Assembly (NCBI GenBank): GCA_905067535.1
Contig: CAJHIR010000050.1
Span: 1 to 7,492, forward strand
DNA: 7,492 nt
Source: Candidatus Argoarchaeum ethanivorans
GTDB lineage: Archaea > Halobacteriota > Methanosarcinia > Methanosarcinales > EX4572-44
Reading direction: 5' to 3'
How positions within the stretch are numbered: position 1 is the first letter of the stretch; the number at the start of each line of letters is the position of its first letter. A model generated the notes under the pieces. It was given only the letters and a program-made list of their open reading frames with translations, was not told the DNA's origin and searched no databases. Both the position numbers and the translations under genes were made by a program. Of the stretch, positions 1-6,439 are shown piece after piece.

Positions 1-1079
1 ATATCTTTATAATTACTATCTGGCAAAACATCAAGATAGTTCAATGCACCTTTGATAGATCGGTTGTGGTCCCCTACTATATATGCCTTAGCAAGCTCTT
101 TTGTATAGTCAATTGCACCAAGATCCATAAACAAATCTTCCACTGATTGCAGTTCTTCTACAGTAGCATGCTGATTTCCAAGAATTGATTCCAAAAATTT
201 TATTTGTTTACTATCAGCTTCCTGGTACGCTTTCCACAAGATAATTGTTCTTTTTCCCTCTTTTATATCTGACCAGCGGGGTTTCCCGACCACCGTTTCG
301 TTTCCAACGACACCAATAACATCATCCTGTATCTGAAACGCTATACCACAGTGTTTAGTAAACTCTGATAGGGATTGCACGTACTCGTTTTCAGGTTCAT
401 ATCGCTTTAAACCTATAACAGCACCAGCCTCCCCGCAAAACTGGTAAAGTACACCTGTTTTTAGATACAGCATCATGATGATATTTTCTTCAGATATTTC
501 GTTTATTGGTTTTTTTGAATAAAGAACGTCTAAAGTCTCCCCCTCTACGATTTGAATGTTGATTTCCAGAGCTAATTTTTTAATTAAATTTAGCGTAATC
601 ACTGGATCAACCGAATGTTCGAGACTGAGATTTGTCATAAACCCGCCAATAGACCAGCCCTGTTGAACATCACCGGTTAACATGGAAATAGTTCCACCGT
701 AATGTTCTGCCTCATCCTGATCGAACTTATATGTTTCAATGGCTTTCTCCTTCATTAGAGTGTGTACGGTTGGTACGCCGCGCCGGAAAGAATCCCGATC
801 AATCCAATCATCATGAACAAGAGTCCATGTATGAAACAGCTCCACTGCTGCGGCTGCTGGCAGGGCAGTTTTCTCTTCCCCGCCAACAGCACCACAACAA
901 AGTAAAAGTACACACGGTCTCAATGATTTTCCAGAACTTCCTGGATACAACATCACAGATTCATAAATATCATCTGGTCTAAATTTTTGAATGTTTTTAA
1001 AAATGTAATCATATATAATCTTTCTACGATCTCCAAGTTCCTTTGTTATTATTTCTTTGTTTGAATAATAGTTTACCAT
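1..1079 (-). CDS. Polyprenyl (probably geranylgeranyl) diphosphate synthase, 3' end cut by window edge
   Basis: The frame starts at ATG 1079 and stays open to base 1, giving 359 residues. The family condenses isopentenyl diphosphate with allylic diphosphates; in archaea the product feeds ether-lipid synthesis. The first Asp-rich motif is LVHDDWID (D90, D91, D94), followed by RRG (99-101). The second is FQIQDD (D252, D253), followed by GKPRWSDIKEGKRT (265-278). The second motif reads DDVIG rather than DDxxD, a variant I recall from archaeal enzymes. Residues 45-55 (YPGSSGKSLRP) hold the usual substrate-binding GxxxRP-type segment. Homologues are about 320-370 residues, so only the last few codons should be missing. 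GGCGGT lies 5 nt before the ATG and may serve as ribosome binding site. Product chain length cannot be read from sequence alone. The gene diverges from the methanogenesis marker 12 operon. Confidence 0.93.
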   Translation of the reverse strand, partial: MVNYYSNKEIITKELGDRRKIIYDYIFKNIQKFRPDDIYESVMLYPGSSGKSLRPCVLLLCCGAVGGEEKTALPAAAAVELFHTWTLVHDDWIDRDSFRRGVPTVHTLMKEKAIETYKFDQDEAEHYGGTISMLTGDVQQGWSIGGFMTNLSLEHSVDPVITLNLIKKLALEINIQIVEGETLDVLYSKKPINEISEENIIMMLYLKTGVLYQFCGEAGAVIGLKRYEPENEYVQSLSEFTKHCGIAFQIQDDVIGVVGNETVVGKPRWSDIKEGKRTIILWKAYQEADSKQIKFLESILGNQHATVEELQSVEDLFMDLGAIDYTKELAKAYIVGDHNRSIKGALNYLDVLPDSNYKD

Positions 1080-1342
1080 ATTTTACCGCCAGAGTACACT
1101 TTGTGAATTCTTTTCCTGTTGGTGCCTCGTAATTTCTCACTTAAATGTGTAAAGAAAGTATAAACTTTCCCATGACTGCCAGTCAACTATAGTAAAAGCA
1201 GCGGCTATTTTTCATACAGAACTGTGCCGCTTTTACAGGTTTTGATGAATCTGCAAAGTGTGCTTCGTGTAATTTTTATACCAGGCACGCCTGATGGCAT
1301 CAATAGTAATGTCTATATTGAGGAACGCCACTTGAATCAGGT
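1080..1342. promoter_or_regulatory. Divergent intergenic region between prenyl synthase and marker 12 genes
   Basis: This 263 bp stretch has no convincing ORF. For the leftward gene, a TATA-like CATTTAAG (minus strand, about 1140-1147) lies about 63 nt before the start. For the rightward gene, TTTTTATAC at 1273-1281 lies about 65 nt before the ATG. Two inverted repeats lie on the marker 12 side. GTAAAAGC-AGCGGC (1192-1205) pairs with GCCGCTTTTAC (1226-1236) apart from a 3-nt bulge. A nested structure at 1290-1341 ends immediately before the start codon. The promoter assignments are inferred from spacing and composition only. Confidence 0.4.
1290..1341 (+). promoter_or_regulatory. Nested inverted repeat directly in front of the marker 12 start codon
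   Basis: Three collinear pairings are visible. CCTGAT (1290-1295) pairs with ATCAGG (1336-1341), GGCA (1296-1299) with GCCA (1327-1330), and TCAATA (1300-1305) with TATTGA (1316-1321). Together they form an extended stem-loop in the leader that ends one base before the ATG at 1343. It may influence translation initiation, which would fit the lack of a good Shine-Dalgarno. No known riboswitch is recognised. Folding is inferred by eye. Confidence 0.35.
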
Positions 1343-2314
1343 ATGTTCATAGGAGTTGAGCACGGCACAACTGCCATCCGATTTGCAACAAAATATGATT
1401 ATTTTGAAATATCCCGCGAAGCAGCAGCAGCTCTTGATTGCGAAACACTATTTGCACATATAGAAGAAAAACTCCACGTAAAGCGGGATGATATTAAAAT
1501 GTTCGCTTTGACATATTCCATGGGGGATGGTATTAACAGCATTACGCCAATCGAAAAAACCACCAATCGCGCTCTTATAACAAGAGGAGGTGCAGGACTT
1601 CATGTAGGAGGTGGCACCCGTGTTTTTGACCTGATACGGTCGTCCGGGCTGCGTGCAGTGGTAATATCTGGAGTTCACAGGGGCAGTGGCTGTGATGAGC
1701 GGCTCGATGTCTATTCTCATGGGACAAGCCCTGAAAAAATTGGAATCGTATACCATATTTATAAAAAAGGAACAAACGAGTTTATTGTGTGTGACATTAG
1801 CTCCAATACAGTAACAATTGCAGTAGCCAACGGAAAGATAATCGGGGCAATTGATGCCTGTGTCTTTGCACCAGGTATCCAGCATGGACCGCTCGATGTT
1901 GAAGCTATTCGAAAAATAGATGCCGGAGAGTGCACAGCAAACGAAGCATTCACACGAGCGGGCGTTATCAAGCACACACCATATAAGAATCTCGACGAGC
2001 TTACACAGGCATACAATCAACGTAAAGCAGATGCAATACTATCCTTTGACAGTCTCTCCCTTCTTTGTGCCATGGAGATTGCCGCCATGAAGGTTTTTAT
2101 GCGCGACTATAACATATCACCTGATAACTGTAAGGTATATCTTTCAGGTTCGGTCAGCGAAATAGAATGTGTGAAAAAGCAGATTGAAAAACACCTCCAC
2201 GCACAGACCATCTCAGTAGGGGAAAGGAGTGCAGCAGTGGGATTGGCAGAAATCGCAGAGGGTATCTACAATGGAGCAACAAACATCACTGGCATTAAGG
2301 TAGAGAAACGTTGA
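1343..2314 (+). CDS. Methanogenesis marker protein 12 (UPF0285 family)
   Basis: The product is 323 residues, full length for the family. It opens with MFIGVEHGTTAIRF, the signature start of methanogenesis marker 12. The fold belongs to the ASKHA (sugar kinase/Hsp70/actin) type. The N-terminal GxxHGTT loop corresponds to a phosphate-binding turn. A second beta-hairpin segment runs at 149-170 (VCDISSNTVTIAVANGKIIG) and is followed by FAPGIQHGPLD (175-185). A glycine-containing adenosine-type motif VYLSGS lies at 265-270. The family is essentially confined to methanogens and their anaerobic methane-oxidising relatives, and its biochemical role is not established. No strong Shine-Dalgarno precedes the ATG: AGGT abuts it and GAGGAA is about 18 nt upstream. 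The next gene starts 31 nt after the stop, which suggests cotranscription. Confidence 0.93.
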   Translation: MFIGVEHGTTAIRFATKYDYFEISREAAAALDCETLFAHIEEKLHVKRDDIKMFALTYSMGDGINSITPIEKTTNRALITRGGAGLHVGGGTRVFDLIRSSGLRAVVISGVHRGSGCDERLDVYSHGTSPEKIGIVYHIYKKGTNEFIVCDISSNTVTIAVANGKIIGAIDACVFAPGIQHGPLDVEAIRKIDAGECTANEAFTRAGVIKHTPYKNLDELTQAYNQRKADAILSFDSLSLLCAMEIAAMKVFMRDYNISPDNCKVYLSGSVSEIECVKKQIEKHLHAQTISVGERSAAVGLAEIAEGIYNGATNITGIKVEKR

Positions 2315-2332
2315 GTTCAGTTGGGCTAAGTA

Positions 2333-2340
2333 GGAGGGTG
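2333..2340 (+). promoter_or_regulatory. Strong ribosome binding site of the TctA-like gene
   Basis: GGAGGGTG lies 5 nt before the ATG at 2346. It fixes that start and contrasts with the poor site of the upstream gene in the same probable operon. Confidence 0.75.
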
Positions 2341-2345
2341 CAAAA

Positions 2346-3629
2346 ATGGAAGTATCCATTCTACCAGTGATATTATCAATCTTCTTTGGATATTTTCTTG
2401 GCATAATAACTGGGATGGTTCCTGGTTTCCATGTTAACAACATCGCAGTAATCCTTCTTGCCATAACGCCTTTATTATCTCAATACAACGTATTACCGCT
2501 CTATATTGTAATAATAATCCTCTCTAACTCTATAACCCACACTTTTATCGATATCATACCAGCAATGCTTATTGGAGTTCCAGAGTCAGACACTGCTCTC
2601 GCGGTTCTCCCTGGCCACACCCTGACAATGGAGGGGCGTGGAATCGAAGCCATACGTTTATCCGCTCTTGGAAGTGCAGGTGCAATCATTACCTCGCTGT
2701 TACTCGCACTGCCTATGATCTGGATATTTAAAAATTATTATATTGTATTACAGGAATACATGGCGTGGTTGCTCATCACATTGATTCTTATGATGGTTTT
2801 AACTGAAAAAGGCGAGCAGATGCGGGGGGAGGGAAGTCTCGTACACCTGAAATATAAAGCTTATGCAGCGATCGTATTTTTATTGTCAGGTCTTCTCGGA
2901 CTCTTTGCTTTTGAAAAAGAAGCATTGATGAATTCAATAATCCCAAATGTTGGAGAGACTGTTTTTCTGCCGTTATTAAGCGGTCTTTTCGGGGCTTCCG
3001 TACTCCTCATAAGCATGCTCTCGAAAACTACTCTCCCGGAACAGCAGGATACAAAATACAATCTTCCTGCTGCAAACCTCCTCAGGGGAATCTTTTTCGG
3101 GAGCACCGCGGGTTCGCTTGTAGCATGGTTTCCCGGGGTATCTTCGGCAGTCGCAACGATTATCGCACGCATTGCTCTCCCTAAAAATAATGAACACTCT
3201 CACAATGAATTCATTGTCTCTTTGAGTGGTGCTAATACTTCCAATGCACTATTCAGCCTGATAGCACTCTATGTGATTGGCAAAAGCCGTAGTGGGGCAG
3301 TCTCTGCCATAAACCAGATTATTCAATTGAACCTTGACCTGATGGTACTACTATTTGTGGTCATAGTCGTTACAGCACTATTATCATATCCTACAACCAT
3401 TTTTATTGGAAAACAAGCCGTTAAACTCTTTAAAAAAATAAACTATACAAAATTGTCCACCGTAATTCTGTCCGGACTTTTATTAATTGTTGTAATATTT
3501 ACTGGTGTGTTTGGACTTGTTATTTTTGCAATTGCTATTCCAATTGGGATGCTTCCGCATTATCTTAATGTCCGAAAGAGTCATTTGATGGGATGCATAC
3601 TTCTGCCAGTAACACTGTACTTTTTGTAG
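2346..3629 (+). CDS. TctA/DUF112-family integral membrane protein (putative permease)
   Basis: The product is 427 residues, very hydrophobic, with roughly ten to twelve predicted membrane segments. It resembles the TctA large membrane subunit of tripartite tricarboxylate transporters and the archaeal DUF112 proteins, which are shorter than the roughly 500-residue bacterial TctA. Both halves carry a proline-glycine motif after a helix: GMVPGFHVNN (23-32) and AWFPGVSSAVAT (260-271). This fits the internal duplication of the family. Other family-like loops are IGVPESDTALAVLPGH (76-91) and SGANTSNALFSLIALY (294-309). No TctB or periplasmic TctC gene is visible, as is usual for archaeal homologues, so the substrate and even transport itself are unproven. 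It follows marker 12 by 31 nt with a strong ribosome binding site and is probably in the same operon. The stop codon TAG touches the first copy of the 3626-3726 repeat. Confidence 0.82.
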   Translation: MEVSILPVILSIFFGYFLGIITGMVPGFHVNNIAVILLAITPLLSQYNVLPLYIVIIILSNSITHTFIDIIPAMLIGVPESDTALAVLPGHTLTMEGRGIEAIRLSALGSAGAIITSLLLALPMIWIFKNYYIVLQEYMAWLLITLILMMVLTEKGEQMRGEGSLVHLKYKAYAAIVFLLSGLLGLFAFEKEALMNSIIPNVGETVFLPLLSGLFGASVLLISMLSKTTLPEQQDTKYNLPAANLLRGIFFGSTAGSLVAWFPGVSSAVATIIARIALPKNNEHSHNEFIVSLSGANTSNALFSLIALYVIGKSRSGAVSAINQIIQLNLDLMVLLFVVIVVTALLSYPTTIFIGKQAVKLFKKINYTKLSTVILSGLLLIVVIFTGVFGLVIFAIAIPIGMLPHYLNVRKSHLMGCILLPVTLYFL

Positions 3630-3656
3630 CGTGTTATTTTAGATCGAGTGTGCATC
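3626..3656. repeat. Direct repeat copy 1 (duplicated QueD-gene tail)
   Basis: GTAGCGTGTTA at 3626-3636 recurs at 3691-3701. Bases 3633-3656 (24 bp) recur exactly at 3703-3726. The offset is 65 bp for the first block and 70 bp for the second, because copy 2 carries an extra 5 bp (TGTTA). Read on the minus strand, this copy repeats the last codons and TAA stop of the QueD-like gene. Confidence 0.85.
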
Positions 3657-3684
3657 TCTGCACTCGATTGCTAGCGCAATCGAG
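3643..3684. terminator. Two overlapping hairpins between convergent genes
   Basis: ATCGAGTG (3643-3650) pairs with CACTCGAT (3661-3668) across a 10-nt loop. CTCGATTGC (3663-3671) pairs perfectly with GCAATCGAG (3676-3684) across TAGC. The stems share 3663-3668, so only one can form at a time. The position between two convergent stop codons suggests bidirectional termination. No long T-run follows, so this is inferred from placement only. Confidence 0.4.
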
Positions 3685-3690
3685 AATTGA

Positions 3691-3726
3691 GTAGCGTGTT
3701 ATGTTATTTTAGATCGAGTGTGCATC
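3691..3726. repeat. Direct repeat copy 2, overlapping the QueD-like 3' end
   Basis: This is the second copy of the duplicated segment. Bases 3704-3726 are the last codons and stop of the minus-strand QueD-like gene, so this is probably the original and 3626-3656 the duplicate. Confidence 0.85.
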
Positions 3727-4183
3727 CTGCTCCCTGCCCAATGCCTTCATCCAGCTGCACCATAATGCTTTTGATGTTATCCCTATCTTCAAGTTGTTCT
3801 GCAATCATTGAATTAACGTACTGGCAGAGCTCTTCCGCACTGATCGATGGAATTGGCAGAAGGATTACATCTTCTTTTGGAAACACATATCTTTTGTTAG
3901 ATTGCAAAACCAGCATTTCAACACTCTCGCAATCTTCGTGTATTCTGATGCGCTCATCATCTCTTGCAAGGATAACTCTGTGGTCAAGTGTGTCGCAGAT
4001 GTTTGTTACTATCTGTTTTAATTCCTCGAAGTCAATGATGAATTCATTTTTTTGTTCACCTTCTATATGTACGGTTACTGCATAGGTGTGACCGTGCAGC
4101 CTTCCACATTTGTGATGATTTGGTATGAGATGGCATGCAGAGAATCGAAGTTTTGCCATCCATCCATCAATTTCGATGAACAT
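3704..4183 (-). CDS. queD: QueD / 6-pyruvoyl-tetrahydropterin synthase family enzyme
   Basis: The product is 159 residues of the T-fold PTPS/QueD family. The expected zinc ligands are H18 (in SACH) and H30 and H32 (in LHGHTY). C26 supplies the CxxxHGH pattern typical of 6-carboxy-tetrahydropterin synthases, and D67-H68 (LDHRV) and E146 (QLDEGIG) match the catalytic dyad and substrate-binding glutamate. In archaea such enzymes convert dihydroneopterin triphosphate toward preQ0 for archaeosine in tRNA, or act in pterin metabolism; sequence alone does not decide between these. It is longer than bacterial QueD (about 120 residues) because of a segment around 75-110 that I associate with archaeal homologues. 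The start is supported by GGTGAGGT upstream and CATTTAAG at 4221-4228. The gene converges with the TctA-like gene. Confidence 0.88.
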   Translation of the reverse strand: MFIEIDGWMAKLRFSACHLIPNHHKCGRLHGHTYAVTVHIEGEQKNEFIIDFEELKQIVTNICDTLDHRVILARDDERIRIHEDCESVEMLVLQSNKRYVFPKEDVILLPIPSISAEELCQYVNSMIAEQLEDRDNIKSIMVQLDEGIGQGAGCTLDLK

Positions 4184-4232
4184 GTATTACCTCACCAGTG
4201 GACGTATGAGATTTTAGATACATTTAAGTGTT
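4184..4232 (-). promoter_or_regulatory. Probable QueD promoter and ribosome binding site
   Basis: Read on the minus strand, CACTTAAATG (about 4221-4230) resembles an archaeal TATA box about 42 nt before the ATG at 4183. GGTGAGGT lies 6 nt before the ATG. Together they predict a short leader of roughly 15-20 nt. Confidence 0.5.
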
Positions 4233-4300
4233 TGCACATGCAGTACTTCCGAAAGGGTTTAGTTCCTGATGGAGATTCTCGTGTAAATGCAGTATAAAAG

Positions 4301-4420
4301 ATGATATCTTGGAGAAATAAGCCAGAATAAGATGATTCATATCAAGACATTATCAGATTGAAGAGTAAAATTAACAGAACTGAAAGAGATTCTTATGAAT
4401 TATACAGAAATTTTTTATAA
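4301..4420 (+). pseudogene. Possible broken small ORF upstream of the IS-split gene
   Basis: ATG 4301 opens MISWRNKPE, then an in-frame TAA at 4328-4330. The same frame continues as DDSYQDIIRLKSKINRTE and on to TAA 4418-4420, giving about 38 residues if read through. The peptide is charged and helical-looking. GTATAAAAG at 4291-4299 may be a promoter element for this locus. The ORF is short and has no recognised homologue, so it may be chance or another remnant of the decayed locus. Otherwise 4184-4394 holds only the QueD upstream region. Confidence 0.22.
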
Positions 4421-4564
4421 TAGTAGACGATTTAATTGGGATGCAATTAATACAATAAAGGTAATATTGCACTTGTAGCAGCATTGGTTGTAATAACTGG
4501 ATGGTATGCCAATGAAGTAAGAAAACAAACAAGATTAATGATTAAAGAGAGAGAAAGAACTAAA
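4395..4564 (+). pseudogene. 5' part of IS-interrupted single-pass membrane coiled-coil protein gene
   Basis: From ATG 4395 the frame reads MNYTEIFYNSRRFNWDAINT and soon stops. One frame over, from about 4460, it reads NIALVAALVVITGWYANEV then RKQTRLMIKERERTK. This is one membrane segment followed by a basic, charged helix, a common layout of archaeal membrane-anchored proteins. Restoring one lost base near the AAA at 4457-4459 joins the two. The frame then runs to the TAAA at 4561-4564, where the IS element begins, and resumes at 5730. The function is unknown. No convincing ribosome binding site is seen. Membrane topology and the exact start are inferred. Confidence 0.6.
4561..4564. repeat. 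Target site duplication TAAA, left copy
   Basis: TAAA lies directly outside the left inverted repeat and matches 5726-5729 outside the right one. It is part of a CTAAAG present at both junctions. Four-bp duplications are usual for IS5-group elements. Confidence 0.65.
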
Positions 4565-4603
4565 GAGAATTTCTATTAACCCCCATCAAACTATTTAGAT
4601 TAA

Positions 4604-4611
4604 TTTATATA
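4604..4611 (+). promoter_or_regulatory. TATA box of the IS5 transposase
   Basis: TTTATATA is centred about 27 nt before the ATG at 4634. That spacing predicts a leaderless or nearly leaderless archaeal transcript and fits the absence of a Shine-Dalgarno. Confidence 0.5.
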
Positions 4612-4633
4612 TTCTCAAAACATATTTCATACT

Positions 4634-5581
4634 ATGTCATCCTTCACTGCTTTTGCACTTCGAGAAGAATATAAACGGCTCGCACTTATTGGAGACAAGC
4701 TCTCAGAGGTTGAATCCCTCATAGACTGGGAGCCATTTCGTCCAATAATCGACGAAATGTACAACAACCACACAGAATTTGGTGGAAGACCAAACAATGA
4801 TGCAATCGTCATGCTCAAAATGATTGTACTTCAGCAGTGGCATGGTTTATCCGACCTTGAAATAGAAAAACAGGCTACCGACAGAATTTCCTTCAGGAAA
4901 TTCCTTGGTTTTCCAAAAAACATTCCGGACCGTTCCACTATTTGGAATTTTAAAAACAGAATCGCAAAAACCGGGAAAGACTCTGCAATATGGGATGAAT
5001 TACAAAGACAGTTTGATGAAAAAGGTCTGAAAATTAAGAAAGGAATGATACAAGATGCAACCTTCATTCAATCCGATCCCGGACATGCAAAGGCAGATAC
5101 ACCACGGGGTGATGAAGCAAAAACACGAAGGAGTAAGGATGGTACGTGGTCTAAGAAAAGCGGCAAATCGTATTATGGATACAAGTTGCACACAATAATT
5201 GATGCGGATTATCAATTGATTCGAAGAATCAAAACAACAACAGCATCTGTTCATGATAATCAGGTTGATCTGTCAATGAAAGGTGAAGTAGTTTATAGGG
5301 ACAAAGGCTACTTTGGGGCGCATCCGAATGGATATAATGCAACTATGTAAAGAGGTGTGAGAGGACATCCAATAGGCATAAGGGATGTACTTAGAAACAA
5401 ACGAATCAATCACACAAGAGCAAAGTGTGAACGGATTTATGCTGTTGTGAAAACTGTGTTTGTGTCCGGGAGGGTAAAAGTGACCACAGTGGCAAGAACA
5501 GGGGTTAAAATGATGTTTACTGCTATGGATTATAATTTGTATCAGTTGTGCACATTGAAAAAGAAAGGCATCATACAATGA
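4634..5581 (+). pseudogene. IS5-family DDE transposase with one in-frame TAA
   Basis: ATG 4634 opens a 315-codon frame broken only by TAA at 5348-5350. The halves are 4634-5350 (238 residues) and the same frame continuing to TGA 5579-5581. The N-terminal region (about 1-110) resembles the IS5 DNA-binding domain, with RPNNDAIVMLKMIVLQQWHG at 52-71. The catalytic triad is visible: D141 (IQDATF), D223 (YRDKGYFG) and E266. The signature R-x3-E-x6-K is intact (R262, E266, K273), but the usual Tyr three residues before R is Asn. The stop separates the second Asp from the Glu, so the truncated product should be inactive. The flanking ATM and RGVRGHPIGIRD read as normal family sequence. Lys AAA to TAA is the simplest origin. 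Pyrrolysine recoding does not apply because that uses TAG. Confidence 0.88.
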
Positions 5582-5725
5582 TTAGCGGTAGCTATCATTA
5601 AATATGGAAAAAATTGAGGAATATGAAGTTAAATAAACCTAAAATTGGAAATAAATGGCAAAATTATGTCAAAGAAAGGGATTTGTGGGATTGAAGTAGA
5701 AAAATTGAAGTTAAAAGGAATTCTC

Positions 5726-5729
5726 TAAA
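5726..5729. repeat. Target site duplication TAAA, right copy
   Basis: This matches TAAA at 4561-4564. The interrupted host reading frame resumes at the next base. Confidence 0.65.
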
Positions 5730-6426
5730 GTTTTAGGAGAAGTGCAAGATGTTCTAACACCAGCAATAAATCATATTGAATCCGAAATTGATGCGATTCA
5801 AAACAAAAAGATTTCTTGGCACCGCTATACATCAGGAGGTTGTGGCTTTAGGTCTGGACTTGGAAGATTATTCTATAGCACGCAATATGGATCTGTACAA
5901 TCTTTGTTTGATGAAAAAAGTAGTTGGGGCATTGAAGGATGTTCTTAATAAATTCTCTGATTTAAATAGTATGTTTTCTTCTCATGATTTTTTAATTGAT
6001 GAATTGAATCAATTTTATGAAGAAATTGAAAAAGAAACTAAAACCCCAGAGCTTAAAGAGCGATTGGAAGAAATGGTAAAAGAATTTAACAAAGGAAAAC
6101 CAGCTACGTATAGATTAACGGAAGAGCCTATTGAAAATACTTTTCGATTTTACGGCGAACATCTAATCAACCTTGAATATACAATAGAGCGCAGTCCGAA
6201 TTCTATCGAACCGCGTATTGATTTTTGGGAAGAAAACCAAGATGAATTATTGAAATTTAGAGATAAACCTCATATTGTTGAAATACATAAACAACTTAGT
6301 AAAAAGTTAATCCAACTAAAAGAGTTGGATGGAGAACTTTTGAAAAAATTATTAGAAGTAAGGGAAGAATATCGCAAAGAGTATAACTTTATCAATAATG
6401 AAATCGAACCATTTAGAGGAGTTTAA
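5730..6426 (+). pseudogene. 3' part of IS-interrupted membrane coiled-coil protein gene (frameshifted)
   Basis: Directly after the IS the frame reads VLGEVQDVLTPAINHIESEI and continues through SWHRYTSGGCGFRSG to LFDEK at about 5918. There, at an A6 run (5914-5919), dropping one A leads into VVGALKDVLNKFSDLN and on to the stop TAA at 6424-6426. The C-terminal 150 residues are charged and predicted helical, with EEIEKE, LKERLEEMVKEF and KKLIQLKELDGELLKKLLEV suggesting coiled coil. The frame used after the shift is open alone from TTG 5776 (216 residues, or ATG 5791) and could be called as a separate gene. Its first 45 residues have more G/C at third positions than the rest, whereas the other frame there is A/T-ending like the rest, so I favour the frameshift reading. 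Rebuilt with the 5' part, the protein is about 288 residues. Family not recognised. Confidence 0.65.
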
Positions 6427-6439
6427 GTCATTTAACCGA

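Larger units (their letters stand above)
4565..5725 (+). mobile_element. IS5-family insertion sequence, 1161 bp, complete with ends
   Basis: The ends are imperfect inverted repeats: GAGAATTTCTATTAAC (4565-4580), and GTTAAAAGGAATTCTC (5710-5725), whose complement matches at 14 of 16 positions. Flanking TAAA copies (4561-4564, 5726-5729) give the target duplication. The length suits the family. One transposase gene (4634-5581) fills it. The boundaries are independently supported because removing 4565-5729 fuses the flanking host codons in frame. The single internal stop suggests either a recently inactivated copy or one supplied with transposase by a sister element. Confidence 0.8.

Noticed and set aside
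731..982. 83-residue plus-strand ORF
   Set aside because: Antisense to the prenyl diphosphate synthase, which is open across the whole left edge and carries both Asp-rich motifs.
1080..1342. tRNA or other stable RNA gene
   Set aside because: Stems are visible, but no cloverleaf, anticodon arm or T-loop consensus can be assembled.
1448..2020. 190-residue minus-strand ORF inside marker 12
   Set aside because: It lies fully antisense to a clear family member; the Cys/Ser-rich low-complexity peptide is typical of a shadow frame.
3626..3726. CRISPR array or multi-copy tandem repeat
   Set aside because: There are only two copies, the right one overlaps coding sequence, and no regular spacers are present.
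3687..4085. 132-residue plus-strand ORF
   Set aside because: Antisense to the QueD-like gene, which has all its metal and catalytic residues; the Ser/Cys-rich peptide is a shadow.
5348..5350. Pyrrolysine-type recoding of the transposase stop
   Set aside because: Pyrrolysine is inserted at TAG; this codon is TAA.
5348..5357. Frameshift between the two transposase halves
   Set aside because: 4634 and 5357 are in the same phase (723 bases apart), so the break is a nonsense codon and not a frameshift.
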